A stretch of DNA of 64,000 nt from Roseibium aggregatum (GTDB lineage Bacteria; Pseudomonadota; Alphaproteobacteria; Rhizobiales; Stappiaceae). Positions 36,022 through 45,337 of this stretch are shown piece by piece. The number at the start of each line of letters is the position of its first letter. Positions within the stretch are counted from its first letter, which is position 1. The notes beneath the pieces are model-generated. The model did not search any database. It saw only the letters and a list, made by a program, of their open reading frames with translations, and was not told the DNA's origin. The DNA lies in assembly GCF_014692675.1 (NCBI RefSeq), contig NZ_JABFCZ010000002.1:62001-126000 (forward strand), in the 5' to 3' direction. The position numbers were made by a program, and so were the translations under genes.

Positions 36022-36140
36022 GGTTGTCATCCCGGCCGGAGCGCAAGCGGAGAGCCGGGATCCAGTACGCCGAGACCTTTCGGTTCAAGCAACCAGCCTC
36101 ACGGAGTACTGGGTCCCTACCTTCGCAGGGACGACACTGA
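36022..36140. repeat. Type C palindromic repeat with inverted 51-bp core
   Basis: Left arm GTCATCCCGGCCGG...GAGAGCCGGGAT (36026-36061), core bounded by CCAGTA (36062) and TACTGG (36112), and a right arm GTCCCTACCTTCGCAGGGAC (36113-36132). The remainder of the 35843-36164 gap has no gene. The core is in the opposite orientation to the one at 60173-60223. Confidence 0.75.
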
Positions 36141-36164
36141 GGGTAGGGCAAGGCGGTGTCACCC

Positions 36165-37694
36165 TCACATCACCGCACCGACCTGCCAGGGGACGAATTC
36201 ATGGTCGCCGAGGCCGAGGAGTTCGGACTTGCTCTTCTCGCCGGAGGCAAGGGCCAGGAGCCGGTCGAGGATTTCGGCGCCCTTGTCGGCAACGGGCACG
36301 CCCCTGGTGAGAATATCGCCGCAGTTGATGTCCATGTCGTCGGGCATGGCGTTGAACAGGGCCTCGTTGGTGGCGAGCTTGAGGGTCGGGGCGGGCTTGG
36401 AGCCGAAGGCGGAGCCCCGGCCGGTGGTGAAGACGGTGACCTGGGCCCCGCCGGCGATCTGGCCGGTGACGGAAACGGGGTCGTATCCGGGCGTGTCCAT
36501 GAACACGAAGCCGGGCGCGTTCACCTGTTCGGCATAGTCGTAGACGGCGGCAAGCGGCGTCGCGCCGCCCTTGGCAGCGGCCCCCAGCGACTTTTCCAGG
36601 ATGGTGGTCAACCCGCCGGCCTTGTTGCCGGGGCTCGGGTTGTTGTCCATGCTGCCGTCGTTCATTTCCGTGTAGCGCTCCCACCAGCGGATCTGGCCGA
36701 TAAGCTTCTGCGCGACGTCGTCGTTCACCGCCCGGCGCAGGAGCAGCTGTTCCGCACCGTAGATCTCCGGCGTTTCAGCGAGAATGGCCGTGCCGCCAAG
36801 GGCGACCAGAAGATCCGAAGCGGCCCCAAGCGCCGGATTGGCGGTGATCCCTGAATAGCCGTCCGAGCCGCCGCATTGCAGGGCGACCTTGAGATCGGAG
36901 GCCGGGCAGGGGGTGCGGCTGATCCGGTTCACCTCCGGCAAAAGTTCCAGCACCAAGGCCTTGATCGCCTCGATGGTGGCGCGGGTGCCGCCGGTGTCCT
37001 GGATGGTCAGCCCGTGGAAGCGGTCGGCCCGGTCGTCACCGTAGACCGCCTTCATGCGGGCGACCTGCATGGTCTCGCAGCCGAGACCGACGAAGACGGC
37101 GGCGCCCACGTTCGGATGGGTGGCATGGCCCCAGAGCACGCGCTGGAGCATTTCGAAACCGCGGCCGCTCGCCGCCATGCCGCAGCCGGTGCCGTGGGCG
37201 AAGGCGACGACGCCGTCGACATTTTCATAAGGCTCGAGCGCGCCGGAATTCTCCAGCTCGAAGGCGGCCCGGCGGATGACGGTCGCCGAGCAGTTCACCG
37301 TGGCGCAGAGCGCGATGTAGTTGCGGGTGCCGACCTGGCCGTTCTCCCGACGGTAGCCCATGAAGGTTCGCGGGGCGGCTTGCGGGATCGCGGCGCGGGC
37401 GGCGTCCAGATCCACGCCGATCTGATAGTCCTGGTCATGGGCGGAAAACGCGCAATTGTGGGTATGGACATGATCGCCGGGGGCTATGGCCTGCGTCGCC
37501 GTACCGATGATCTGGCCGTATTTGACGATGCTGTCGCCGACCCGATGGGCCGCGCGGGCAATCTTGTGGCCGCCGGCGACCGCCACGGGCAACGGGTTGC
37601 CTGTGTTCAGCGGATCGCTGCCCTTCGCCACTTTCGACGGCAGGATGGCAACGGTATCGGAAGGGTGAAGCGTAATCGGTCCGGCTTCGGTCAT
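36165..37694 (-). CDS. uxaA: UxaA-family altronate dehydratase
   Basis: 509 aa. An N-terminal SAF-like domain (about 1-90, including HPSDTVAI and DHVHTHN) precedes the altronate/galactarate dehydratase catalytic domain with TRNYIALCATVNCSAT, FAHGTGCG and LKVALQCGGSDGYSG. It dehydrates D-altronate to 2-keto-3-deoxygluconate in galacturonate catabolism. It is the last gene of the minus-strand uronate operon, overlapping uxuA by one base (TGATG). No uxaB reductase gene is present; the UxuB-like enzyme may cover that step. Confidence 0.87.
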   Translation of the reverse strand: MTEAGPITLHPSDTVAILPSKVAKGSDPLNTGNPLPVAVAGGHKIARAAHRVGDSIVKYGQIIGTATQAIAPGDHVHTHNCAFSAHDQDYQIGVDLDAARAAIPQAAPRTFMGYRRENGQVGTRNYIALCATVNCSATVIRRAAFELENSGALEPYENVDGVVAFAHGTGCGMAASGRGFEMLQRVLWGHATHPNVGAAVFVGLGCETMQVARMKAVYGDDRADRFHGLTIQDTGGTRATIEAIKALVLELLPEVNRISRTPCPASDLKVALQCGGSDGYSGITANPALGAASDLLVALGGTAILAETPEIYGAEQLLLRRAVNDDVAQKLIGQIRWWERYTEMNDGSMDNNPSPGNKAGGLTTILEKSLGAAAKGGATPLAAVYDYAEQVNAPGFVFMDTPGYDPVSVTGQIAGGAQVTVFTTGRGSAFGSKPAPTLKLATNEALFNAMPDDMDINCGDILTRGVPVADKGAEILDRLLALASGEKSKSELLGLGDHEFVPWQVGAVM

Positions 37695-38875
37695 CAGGCA
37701 ACTCGTTTGTAGGTCAGGCCCGCGATCACGCCGCGCAGCTCGGCCAGCCCGCGCATGCGGCCGATCAGGGGGTAACCGGGGTGGGTTCCGCGTTCGCCGT
37801 CTCCCAGAAGCTCGTGGCCGTGATCCGGGCGGAAGGGGATTTCCCGATCGGGGCGTCCCGCTTCGCGGCGGCGGCCTTCCTCCTCCAGAAGGGCGGCGAC
37901 AAGATCCACCATATCCGTATCGCCGGCAAGGTGGGCGGCTTCCTCGAAGGACCCGTCCGCGTCCTTTTTCACATTTCGCAGGTGCGCGAAATGGATCCGG
38001 TCGGCGAACCGGCGGGCAATGGCCGGAACGTCGTTTGCCGGATTGGCGCCGAGAGAGCCGGCGCAGAGCGTCAGGCCGTTCGCCGGACTGTCGTGCGCCT
38101 CCAGGATCCAGCCGATGTCGTCGGCATCGGAAACGATACGGGGCAGGCCGAGAATATCGCGGGGCGGGTCGTCCGGATGAATGCAGAACCGCATCCCGAG
38201 ATCTTCCGCGGCCGGAATGACCTCGTCCAGGAAGCGTTTCAGATGGCCGCGCAACTCCAACTGACCGATATCCTCATAGAGCTTCAGCGCGGTCTTCAGG
38301 CCCTCAACGTCGTAGCGGTCATAGGCGCCGGGCAGGCCCGCCATCACCGCATGCATCAGCTCCGCCCGGTCTGCTTCCGATGAGGTATCGAACCAGCGTT
38401 TCGCCTCATGGACGACGCAGTCGGGATAGTCGTTCACCGCTTCCTCCCGCTCCACCATGAAGAGTTCGAGGGCGGCCATCTTGGTGGCCGAGAAGCGCAG
38501 GCAGGTGCCGCCGCGCGCGACCGGCGCGGCAAGGTCCGTGCGCGTCCAGTCGAGCAGCGGCATGAAGTTGTAGCAGATGGTAGTCATGCCCTCGGCGGCC
38601 AGATTGGCCATCGACTGGCGGTAATTGGCAAAAAGCTCCGACAGGTCGCCGTCGCTACGCTTGATGCGCTCGTGGATCGGCAGGCTTTCCACCACGGTCC
38701 ATTCGAACCCGGCCTCGATGACCGCCGCCTTGCGCGCGGCAATCGCTTCCCGGGTCCAGACTTCGCCGTAGGGAATTTCATGCAGGGCGGTGACGATGCC
38801 GCCCGCTCCGGTCTGGGCGATTTCGCTCAGTTCAATCCTGTCCAGGGGGCCGTACCAGCGCCAGCTTTCCTTCAT
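37694..38875 (-). CDS. uxuA: Mannonate dehydratase
   Basis: 393 aa, the usual UxuA length. Recognised by the N-terminal MKESWRWYGPLDRIEL region and by the metal-site segment FCIHPDDPPRDILGLPRIVS. It converts D-mannonate to 2-keto-3-deoxygluconate. It is coupled to uxuB (4-nt overlap) and to uxaA. Confidence 0.93.
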   Translation of the reverse strand: MKESWRWYGPLDRIELSEIAQTGAGGIVTALHEIPYGEVWTREAIAARKAAVIEAGFEWTVVESLPIHERIKRSDGDLSELFANYRQSMANLAAEGMTTICYNFMPLLDWTRTDLAAPVARGGTCLRFSATKMAALELFMVEREEAVNDYPDCVVHEAKRWFDTSSEADRAELMHAVMAGLPGAYDRYDVEGLKTALKLYEDIGQLELRGHLKRFLDEVIPAAEDLGMRFCIHPDDPPRDILGLPRIVSDADDIGWILEAHDSPANGLTLCAGSLGANPANDVPAIARRFADRIHFAHLRNVKKDADGSFEEAAHLAGDTDMVDLVAALLEEEGRRREAGRPDREIPFRPDHGHELLGDGERGTHPGYPLIGRMRGLAELRGVIAGLTYKRVA

Positions 38876-40347
38876 GCAAGTGTCTCCAGCGCCTTGCGGG
38901 TTCCAAGCTCCAGCAGGGTGCGATAGGCCCGGGTGACCGGGCCGGCAAGGTGTTCAGCCAGGTCGGCATCGAAGATTTCGCGGACCGAAAGCAGGGCCGC
39001 CACCTTTGCCTCCGGTGTATACGCGCCGACGGACAGCGCGCGCAGGCGCTCTGCCAGGGGATCCCTGACCTCGATCGCCTGGCCTTTCTCGTCGATGCCG
39101 CCGACATAGCGCATCCAGGCCGCGACGGCGAGGATCAGGCCGGGGCAGGGACGTGTTGCTCTGAGATCATCGGCAATCGTCCCCAGAATGCGCTGAGGCA
39201 GTTTCTGGCTGCCGTCCATGGCGATCTGCCAGGTGCGGTGCCGGATCGCCGGATTGGCGTAGCGATCGAACAGCGCTTTCGCGTAGTCGCCGAGATCGAT
39301 GCCCGCCGGCGGGGCGAAGGAGGGCATGATCTCCTCCCGCCACAACCGGTTGACGAAGATGGCAAAGACCGGGTCGGCGACCGTTTCGGCTATGGTTTCG
39401 TGGCCGGCCAGATAGCCCAGATAGGCAAGCGAGGAATGGGTGCCGTTCAGCATCCTGAGCTTCATGTGCTCGTAGGGCGTGACATCCTCGACCATCTCCA
39501 CGCCGGATGCAGCCAGATCAGGCCTTGCGTTGTCGCCGTAACCGGGCACGAAGTCGTCTTCCACGACCCATTGGCGGAAGGGCTCGTGAAGCACCGGCGC
39601 TTCGTCGAGGACACCGGTTGTTTCCGCAAGCCGGTCGATGTCTTCAGGCTTGGTCGCAGGCGTGATCCGGTCGACCATGGTGGAGGGAAACCGCCCTTCC
39701 GTCTCGATCCAGTCGGCGAGCGCCGGATCGAGCTTCCTTGCGAAGTCGAGCACGATGCCGCGGACCAGCATGCCGTTCCCAGGGAGGTTGTCGCATGTCA
39801 GGACCGTAAACGGGAGCTGGCCCGCGGCGCGCCGCCGCTGAAGAGCCCGGACCAGAAACCCGGGAGCGGAGACGGGAAGGGGATTTTCCAGATCGTGCAG
39901 GATGTCGGGATGGGTCGGATTGAGCTTACCCGTTGCCGGATCGTGGCAGTAGCCCTTTTCGGTGACGGTGAGGCTGACAATCCGGATCGCCGGGTCGGAC
40001 ATCCGGTCAAGGACCGCTTGCGGGTCCTCCGGGGCAACCAGAACCTCGCGGACAATTTCCACCTGGCGCAGCTTTTCGCCCTCAGACCCAAGTTCGACGG
40101 AGGTATAAGCCCAGTCCTGGGGCGCGAGCCGGTCGCGGGTGTCAGGGCTTCGCAGGCTGACACCGATGATGCCCCAATCGCCGCCGGAGGTTTTCACCGC
40201 GTCCTCGATATAGATGGCGCCGAAGGCGCGGAAGAAGGCGCCGAGCCCCAGATGCACGATGCCGGGTTCCGGCTTCGGTGCGGAAGATCGATGAAGTCTG
40301 GGCAGGACTTTTTGCAGTTCAGCGGGCAAGCCAGCCTCCGTCCACAT
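38872..40347 (-). CDS. uxuB: Mannitol dehydrogenase family protein, probable fructuronate reductase
   Basis: 491 aa. The N-terminal nucleotide-binding motif GIVHLGLGAFFRAFGAIY and the catalytic LRMLNGTHSSLAYLG segment identify the polyol/uronate reductase family. Between mannonate dehydratase and uronate genes it is the expected NAD(H)-dependent fructuronate reductase. The family also contains tagaturonate and mannitol enzymes, so specificity is inferred from context. The start overlaps the end of the upstream kduD by 29 nt. Confidence 0.85.
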   Translation of the reverse strand: MWTEAGLPAELQKVLPRLHRSSAPKPEPGIVHLGLGAFFRAFGAIYIEDAVKTSGGDWGIIGVSLRSPDTRDRLAPQDWAYTSVELGSEGEKLRQVEIVREVLVAPEDPQAVLDRMSDPAIRIVSLTVTEKGYCHDPATGKLNPTHPDILHDLENPLPVSAPGFLVRALQRRRAAGQLPFTVLTCDNLPGNGMLVRGIVLDFARKLDPALADWIETEGRFPSTMVDRITPATKPEDIDRLAETTGVLDEAPVLHEPFRQWVVEDDFVPGYGDNARPDLAASGVEMVEDVTPYEHMKLRMLNGTHSSLAYLGYLAGHETIAETVADPVFAIFVNRLWREEIMPSFAPPAGIDLGDYAKALFDRYANPAIRHRTWQIAMDGSQKLPQRILGTIADDLRATRPCPGLILAVAAWMRYVGGIDEKGQAIEVRDPLAERLRALSVGAYTPEAKVAALLSVREIFDADLAEHLAGPVTRAYRTLLELGTRKALETLA

Positions 40348-41047
40348 TGAGGATGGTGCCGTGAATGTATTTTGCGGCAGGCGAAGCGAGGAAGACGGCC
40401 GCCTCGCCGATGTCGCCAGGCTCGCCCCAGCGGCCTGCCGGAATGCGGTCGAGGATCGCCTGGTTGCGGTCGGGATCGTTGCGCAGGGCCTCGGTGTTGT
40501 TGGTGGCGATATAGCCCGGCGCGATGGCGTTCACGTTGATGCCCTTCGCTGCCCATTCGTTGGCGAGAAGCTTGGTGAGGCCCGCAAGCCCGTGTTTGGC
40601 GGCGGTGTAGGAAGGCACGCGGATGCCGCCCTGGAAGGAGAGCACGGAGGCGATGTTGACGATCTTGCCCGAGCCGCCACGGTCCAGGACGGCCTTGCCG
40701 AAGGCTTGGCAGGTGAAGAAGGCGGCCTTCAGGTTGACGTCCATGACCGCATCCCAGTCGGCCTCGGTGAAGTCGACCGCATCCGCCCGACGGATGATCC
40801 CGGCGTTGTTGACCAGGATGTCGACCGGTTCCGCGGAAAAGACGTCTTTCGCCGCCATCGGGTCCGACAGGTCGAGGATGAGTTCCTTCGCGGTCCGGAT
40901 CTGGCTCACGGTTTCCGCACAGGACCGGCGACCGGCGCAGATGACGGCTGCTCCGGCCCGTCCGAGTGCCACGGCGATCGCCTGACCGATACCGGTATTG
41001 GCGCCCGTGACGAGCGCGGTCTTTCCTTCCAGAGAAAACGGGTTCAA
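40319..41047 (-). CDS. kduD: SDR oxidoreductase, probable 2-dehydro-3-deoxy-D-gluconate 5-dehydrogenase
   Basis: 242 aa classical SDR: TGANTGIG cofactor motif (about residues 14-21), NNAG, catalytic Ser in NIASVLSFQGG and the YTAAKHG motif. The segment LANEWAAKGINVNAIAPGYIATNNT is characteristic of KduD. It lies directly after kduI (4-nt overlap), which supports the role: reduction of 2,5-diketo-3-deoxygluconate to KDG in unsaturated uronate catabolism. Confidence 0.88.
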   Translation of the reverse strand: MNPFSLEGKTALVTGANTGIGQAIAVALGRAGAAVICAGRRSCAETVSQIRTAKELILDLSDPMAAKDVFSAEPVDILVNNAGIIRRADAVDFTEADWDAVMDVNLKAAFFTCQAFGKAVLDRGGSGKIVNIASVLSFQGGIRVPSYTAAKHGLAGLTKLLANEWAAKGINVNAIAPGYIATNNTEALRNDPDRNQAILDRIPAGRWGEPGDIGEAAVFLASPAAKYIHGTILNVDGGWLAR

Positions 41048-41868
41048 CGCAAATCCTCCATCGCAACCATATCCATGTCCCGGTAGTCGATATTGTCACC
41101 GGCCATGGCCCAGATGAAGGTATAGCTGCCGGTTCCCGCTCCGCAATGGATCGACCAGGGCGGGGAGACCACCGCTTCCTCGTTTTTCATGACGATGTGG
41201 CGGGTTTCATCCGGCTTGCCCATGAAGTGGAAGACCCGGGTGTCGGGCGCCATGTCGAAATAGCAATAGGCTTCCATGCGCCGGTCATGCACGTGGGCGG
41301 GCATGGTGTTCCAGACCGAGCCGCCGTGGAATTGGGTGTAGCCGAGCACGAGCTGGCAGGACTCCATCACTTCCGGGTGGACGAACTGGTTGATGGTGCG
41401 TTCGTTCGCCGTTTCCGACGCGCCCAGGCGCATCTTCTTGGCATCCTCTAGCCGGATCAGGCGGGCGGGGAAGGCCCGGTGCGCCGGGGCCGAGGTGATA
41501 TAATAGCGGCCCTTGCCTGAGAAGGTGACCGGGCCGGAGCCCATGGGAACATAAAGTACATCCCCATGGCCGAGGCTGTAGGTCTCGCCGCCGGCGCCGA
41601 CGGTGCCGTCCTCACCGATGTTGACGACCGCCATTTCTCGCCGGTCGAGAATGGTTTTCGTGCCGCATTCCTTCACCTCATCGAGGACGAGATCCTTGCC
41701 GTCCGGGACGGCGGCGCCGACGATCATGCGGTCGTAATGGGTGTAGGTCAGGCGGATTTCACCGGACTTGAACAGGCCCTCGACTAGAAAATGTGAGCGC
41801 AGCCCATCGGTATCGAGCGCCTTCGTGCTGTTCGGGTCGATAGCGTGACGGGTTTCGACGGTCAGCAT
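41044..41868 (-). CDS. kduI: 5-dehydro-4-deoxy-D-glucuronate isomerase
   Basis: 274 aa from the ATG at 41868, which has AGAGG 8 nt upstream; an upstream TTG at 41886 is not preferred. The KduI family is evident from METRHAIDP-like N-terminal residues (VETRHAIDPNS), the bicupin body, and the metal-binding TMPAHVHDRRMEAYCYFD segment. It isomerises the 4-deoxy-5-keto-uronate produced by KdgF to 2,5-diketo-3-deoxygluconate. Confidence 0.93.
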   Translation of the reverse strand: MLTVETRHAIDPNSTKALDTDGLRSHFLVEGLFKSGEIRLTYTHYDRMIVGAAVPDGKDLVLDEVKECGTKTILDRREMAVVNIGEDGTVGAGGETYSLGHGDVLYVPMGSGPVTFSGKGRYYITSAPAHRAFPARLIRLEDAKKMRLGASETANERTINQFVHPEVMESCQLVLGYTQFHGGSVWNTMPAHVHDRRMEAYCYFDMAPDTRVFHFMGKPDETRHIVMKNEEAVVSPPWSIHCGAGTGSYTFIWAMAGDNIDYRDMDMVAMEDLR

Positions 41869-41892
41869 GTTCGAGCCTCTTTTCAAGTTGGG

Positions 41893-42222
41893 TTACAGGA
41901 AATCGTCACGCCGGGGCGTGAACGTATCGATCAGGGTGCCCGGTTCCAGGCAGCGGCAGCCGTGCATCGCGTTCGACGGAATGACGAAGCTGTCCCCCGG
42001 TCCGACCTCGATGTCCTCGCCGGCCACGGTGAAGGCAAAGCGGCCCGACTGCACGTAGGTCGATTGCACATGAGGGTGGTTGTGCAGCCTGCCTTCAGCG
42101 CCTTCTTCAAAGCGGAAGGAGACGACCATCAGCTCCGGGCTTTCGCTCAGGACCTGGCGGAGGACGCCCGGATCCGCGGCGACTTCCGGGTAGGTTTTCA
42201 GGCGGCTGGCATCTGTCTTCAT
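41893..42222 (-). CDS. kdgF: KdgF-like cupin, unsaturated uronate linearisation
   Basis: 109 aa single cupin. The metal-ligand set expected for KdgF can be placed at His47, His49, Gln53 and His87, with a candidate catalytic Asp99 in LIDTF. KdgF opens 4,5-unsaturated monouronates to the linear keto form used by KduI, encoded 24 bp downstream. Other small cupins share this layout, so the context carries much of the call. Confidence 0.78.
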   Translation of the reverse strand: MKTDASRLKTYPEVAADPGVLRQVLSESPELMVVSFRFEEGAEGRLHNHPHVQSTYVQSGRFAFTVAGEDIEVGPGDSFVIPSNAMHGCRCLEPGTLIDTFTPRRDDFL

Positions 42223-42231
42223 CGGAAAACC

Positions 42232-43512
42232 TCAGTGGAACAGGGATGGCAGCCAGAGGGACAGGAAGGGTATGTAAGTCACCAACAGCAGGGTGAAGAC
42301 GGCTGCGCCGTAGAAGGGCCAGATCGTGCGGATTGCCTGCCAGTCGGAGATCCGGCCGACCGCGCAGCCGACGAAGAGCACCGTGCCGACAGGTGGCGTA
42401 CAAAGACCGATCCCCAGGTTCAGCACCAGGATCACGCCGAAATGGATCGGGTCGACGCCGAAGGCGGTGGCAACCGGCAGGAAGATCGGCGTGGTGATCA
42501 CGATCAGCGGCGACATGTCCATGAAGGTGCCGAGGATCAGGAGCACGATGTTGAGCATCAGCAGGATCACCAGCGGGTTGTCCGACACGTGCTTCAGGAA
42601 GTTCACAAGCTCGGCTGGAATGCGCAGGAAGGCCAGCAGCCAGCCGAACGAGGCCGCGCAGCCGATTACCAGCAGCACCATGGCCGTCGTCCGCACGGCG
42701 GCCTTGGTCGCCTCCACGAAACCTTGCCAGTTCATGGTGCGGTAGGCGAGGACGGTGACAGCCAGCGCATAGACCGCGGCGATGCAAGAGCTTTCGGATG
42801 CGGTGAAAATGCCGGAGCGGACGCCGCCGAAGATGATCGCGATCAGCAGGATGCCCGGAATGGCATTGACGAACATCGCGCCGACCATCGCCCAACCGGG
42901 GAAGGACTCGGTCGGGTAGCCCGCCTTCTTGGCGACGAACCAGGCGGTCACCATCAGGGAAATTGCCAGAATGATGCCCGGCAGGATACCGGCGGTGAAC
43001 AGGTCTGCGATGGAGAGCCGCCCGCCGGCGGAGATCGAATAGATGATCATGTTGTGGGACGGCGGGATCATCAGCGCGATGATGGCCGAGGTCACGGTGA
43101 TGTTGACGCCGTATTCGACGCTGTAGCCCTTCTTTTCCATCTGCGGGATCATCAGCCCGCCGATCGCGGTTGCATCCGCCGCTGCGGAGCCGGAAATACC
43201 GCCGAAGAGCAGGGAGGCGGCGATGTTCACCTGGCCGAGGCCGCCGCGCATGTTGCCGACCAGGGCGCCGGCAAGCGCCACGAGGCGCCGCGCGATGTCG
43301 CCGCGCACCATGAGTTCCCCGGCAAAGATGAAGAACGGGATGGCCATCAGCGCGAACACCGAGACACCGGAATTCAGGCGCTGGAAGACGACGACCGGAG
43401 GCAGGCCGATATAGAGAACCGTGGCGAAGGAAGCGACCCCGAGGCAGAAGGCGACGGGTGTTCCGATCAGGAGCAGGAATGCGAAGGTTCCGAACAGGAC
43501 GAAGGTTTCCAT
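42232..43512 (-). CDS. TRAP transporter large permease (DctM family), uronate cluster
   Basis: 426 aa with many membrane segments; typical DctM motifs are FGGISGSAAADATAIGG, LMIPPSHNMII and GIGLCTPPVGTVLFVG. It lies in the uronate operon with its own DctQ and DctP partners, so it probably imports uronates or unsaturated uronates. This is a different transporter from the one at 17707-20635. Confidence 0.9.
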   Translation of the reverse strand: METFVLFGTFAFLLLIGTPVAFCLGVASFATVLYIGLPPVVVFQRLNSGVSVFALMAIPFFIFAGELMVRGDIARRLVALAGALVGNMRGGLGQVNIAASLLFGGISGSAAADATAIGGLMIPQMEKKGYSVEYGVNITVTSAIIALMIPPSHNMIIYSISAGGRLSIADLFTAGILPGIILAISLMVTAWFVAKKAGYPTESFPGWAMVGAMFVNAIPGILLIAIIFGGVRSGIFTASESSCIAAVYALAVTVLAYRTMNWQGFVEATKAAVRTTAMVLLVIGCAASFGWLLAFLRIPAELVNFLKHVSDNPLVILLMLNIVLLILGTFMDMSPLIVITTPIFLPVATAFGVDPIHFGVILVLNLGIGLCTPPVGTVLFVGCAVGRISDWQAIRTIWPFYGAAVFTLLLVTYIPFLSLWLPSLFH

Positions 43513-43523
43513 GTTATTCCCTG

Positions 43524-44036
43524 TTACTCTTCCACGAGATCGGTTTCGCCGAAGCGGGCGGTGGGCAGGCCGGCCAGACGCCGGGCCAGGCGTTCGACGG
43601 AAAACAGCACGACCAGGACACCGCCGCCGACGAGCGGCAGGAAGTCGACGGCACCGGAAACGCCCAGGGACGGCAACTTGACGTCCCAGGCGGAGCGGGC
43701 GAGTTCAGAGCCGAACCAGACCATGCCGGTACCGAAGGCGATCACGACAAGGTCGGAAATGCTATAGAGCCAGAGCTTGATGTTTTCGGGCAGGAAATAG
43801 AGCAGCACATCGAAGCTCAGATGATAGCCTTCGCGAATGCCCACGGCGGCACCGAGAAAAATGAACCAGCCCATCAGGATGACGGCCGCCGGCTCGCTCC
43901 AGACGATGGAGTCATTCAGCACGTAGCGGAAGAAGACCTGCGCCGAGATGAAGGCGGTCATCAGGATCAGGCCCGCTCCGGCCAGCCACAAGGCGAGACG
44001 CGCGATCCGGCCGGTGATCCGCGCGATGAATTTCAT
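43524..44036 (-). CDS. TRAP transporter small permease (DctQ family), uronate cluster
   Basis: 170 aa from the ATG at 44036; a longer frame to 44234 is translated repeat DNA. Four membrane segments and the family motif DSIVWSEPAAVILMGWFIFLG split around residue 45 support DctQ. It ends 11 bp before dctM. The 294-bp gap to the upstream dctP contains a type B repeat. Confidence 0.85.
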   Translation of the reverse strand: MKFIARITGRIARLALWLAGAGLILMTAFISAQVFFRYVLNDSIVWSEPAAVILMGWFIFLGAAVGIREGYHLSFDVLLYFLPENIKLWLYSISDLVVIAFGTGMVWFGSELARSAWDVKLPSLGVSGAVDFLPLVGGGVLVVLFSVERLARRLAGLPTARFGETDLVEE

Positions 44037-44127
44037 ACTGTCCTGCACGATCGTCTCCGAAAATGGGGCCCGCGGCGAATAGGCCGCCGCGGGAGTGGGT
44101 ACCCTCATTCCGCCTTTCCGGTTTGCT

Positions 44128-44237
44128 GCGAGGTGGATTGGATCACCCGGACTGCGCCGGGTGATGACGGTGGCTGGGGAGATCCTGTCATTCCCCCTCC
44201 GGGGCCATTGCCCGGCGAAGTCCGGGCAATCCACTCG
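44128..44237. repeat. Type B palindromic repeat in the dctP-dctQ gap
   Basis: GATCACCCGGACTGCGCCGG (44150-ff) and GCCCGGCGAAGTCCGGGC (about 44210-44227) form two hairpins in the same arrangement as at 7515-7624. It occupies most of the 44037-44330 gap; no gene is seen there. Confidence 0.75.
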
Positions 44238-44330
44238 CTACGGCTGACCGGCAAGGCGGTCGGTGATGTGCAAACCCCGCGATTCCGGTGAAGGGAAGTT
44301 TGGTGGAGCACATGACACCAGGGCCTGCCG

Positions 44331-45311
44331 TCAGTCGGTCGCGCGGATGCGGGCGACCAGGTCTTTCAGCTTGTCGGAGGTCACGTGCTTTTCGTAGACC
44401 GAATCCATGGCTGCCATGAACGGCTCCTTGTCGATCTGGGTGATGACCTCGACACCGGCTGCAAGCACCTTGTCTTCGGACGCCTTTTCACGAGCGACCC
44501 ACATCTTGCGCATTTCCGGCACGGATTCCCGGGCTGCCTGACGGACGGTCGCCTGGTCTTCCGGTGACAGCTTGTCCCAGGAGATCTTGGACATGACCAG
44601 CACTTCCGGAACGATCAGGTGTTCGTCGAGGGTGTAGTAGCCGGCGACTTCGTAGTGACCGGAGGACTCGAAGGACGGCCAGTTGTTTTCCGCACCGTCG
44701 ATGACGCCGGTCTGGATCGCCGAATAGACCTCGCCATAGGGCATGGGCGTGGCGTTGGCGCCAAGGGCGGACATCATGTCGACGAAGATGTCGGACTGCA
44801 TGACGCGCACCTTCATGCCCTTCAGGTCGTCGATCGATTTGATCGGCTTGACCTTGTTGTAGAAGCTGCGCGAGCCGCCGTCATAGAAGGCAAGACCCAC
44901 ATAGCCGTGCGGTTCAAAGGCCGCCAGGATCTCGTCGCCGATCGGGCCGTCCATGACGTGGTGCATGTGCTCGACCGACTTGAAGATATAGGGCAGAGAG
45001 ACGACCTTGGTTTCTTCCACCAGGTTGTTGAACGGTCCCATGGAGACGCGGTTCAGGTCGATGACGCCGAACTTGGTCTGTTCGATGGTGTCCTTTTCCT
45101 CGCCGAGCTGTGCGGAATGGAACACCTCGACGCAAATGCGGCCGTCGGTGCGCTCTTCCACGAGCTTGCCCATGTATTTGACGGCCTCGACCGTCGGATA
45201 GCCGTCCGGATGGGTATCCGAAGACCGAAGGGTTATTTCGCAGGCCATCGCCGTCGTTGCAAAGGCCACGCTCGCCAGGAGCGCTGCGGCCAGGGTTTTT
45301 ACCGGTTTCAT
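44331..45311 (-). CDS. TRAP transporter substrate-binding protein (DctP family), uronate cluster
   Basis: 326 aa from the ATG at 45311, with GGGAGGA 6 nt upstream and a signal peptide (cleavage near AMA-CE). DctP features: [17 protein letters not shown], the ligand Arg region [15 protein letters not shown] and [20 protein letters not shown]. Related binding proteins recognise galacturonate and glucuronate, which fits the surrounding operon. It lies 26 bp downstream of uxaC. Confidence 0.9.
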   Translation of the reverse strand: MKPVKTLAAALLASVAFATTAMACEITLRSSDTHPDGYPTVEAVKYMGKLVEERTDGRICVEVFHSAQLGEEKDTIEQTKFGVIDLNRVSMGPFNNLVEETKVVSLPYIFKSVEHMHHVMDGPIGDEILAAFEPHGYVGLAFYDGGSRSFYNKVKPIKSIDDLKGMKVRVMQSDIFVDMMSALGANATPMPYGEVYSAIQTGVIDGAENNWPSFESSGHYEVAGYYTLDEHLIVPEVLVMSKISWDKLSPEDQATVRQAARESVPEMRKMWVAREKASEDKVLAAGVEVITQIDKEPFMAAMDSVYEKHVTSDKLKDLVARIRATD

Positions 45312-45337
45312 GACTTTCCTCCCATGAAATTGGCTCA

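Noticed and set aside
41845-43767. Plus-strand open frame of 640 codons opposite the TRAP permease genes
   Set aside because: Same reason: hydrophilic antisense of DctM/DctQ, with no recognisable domain.
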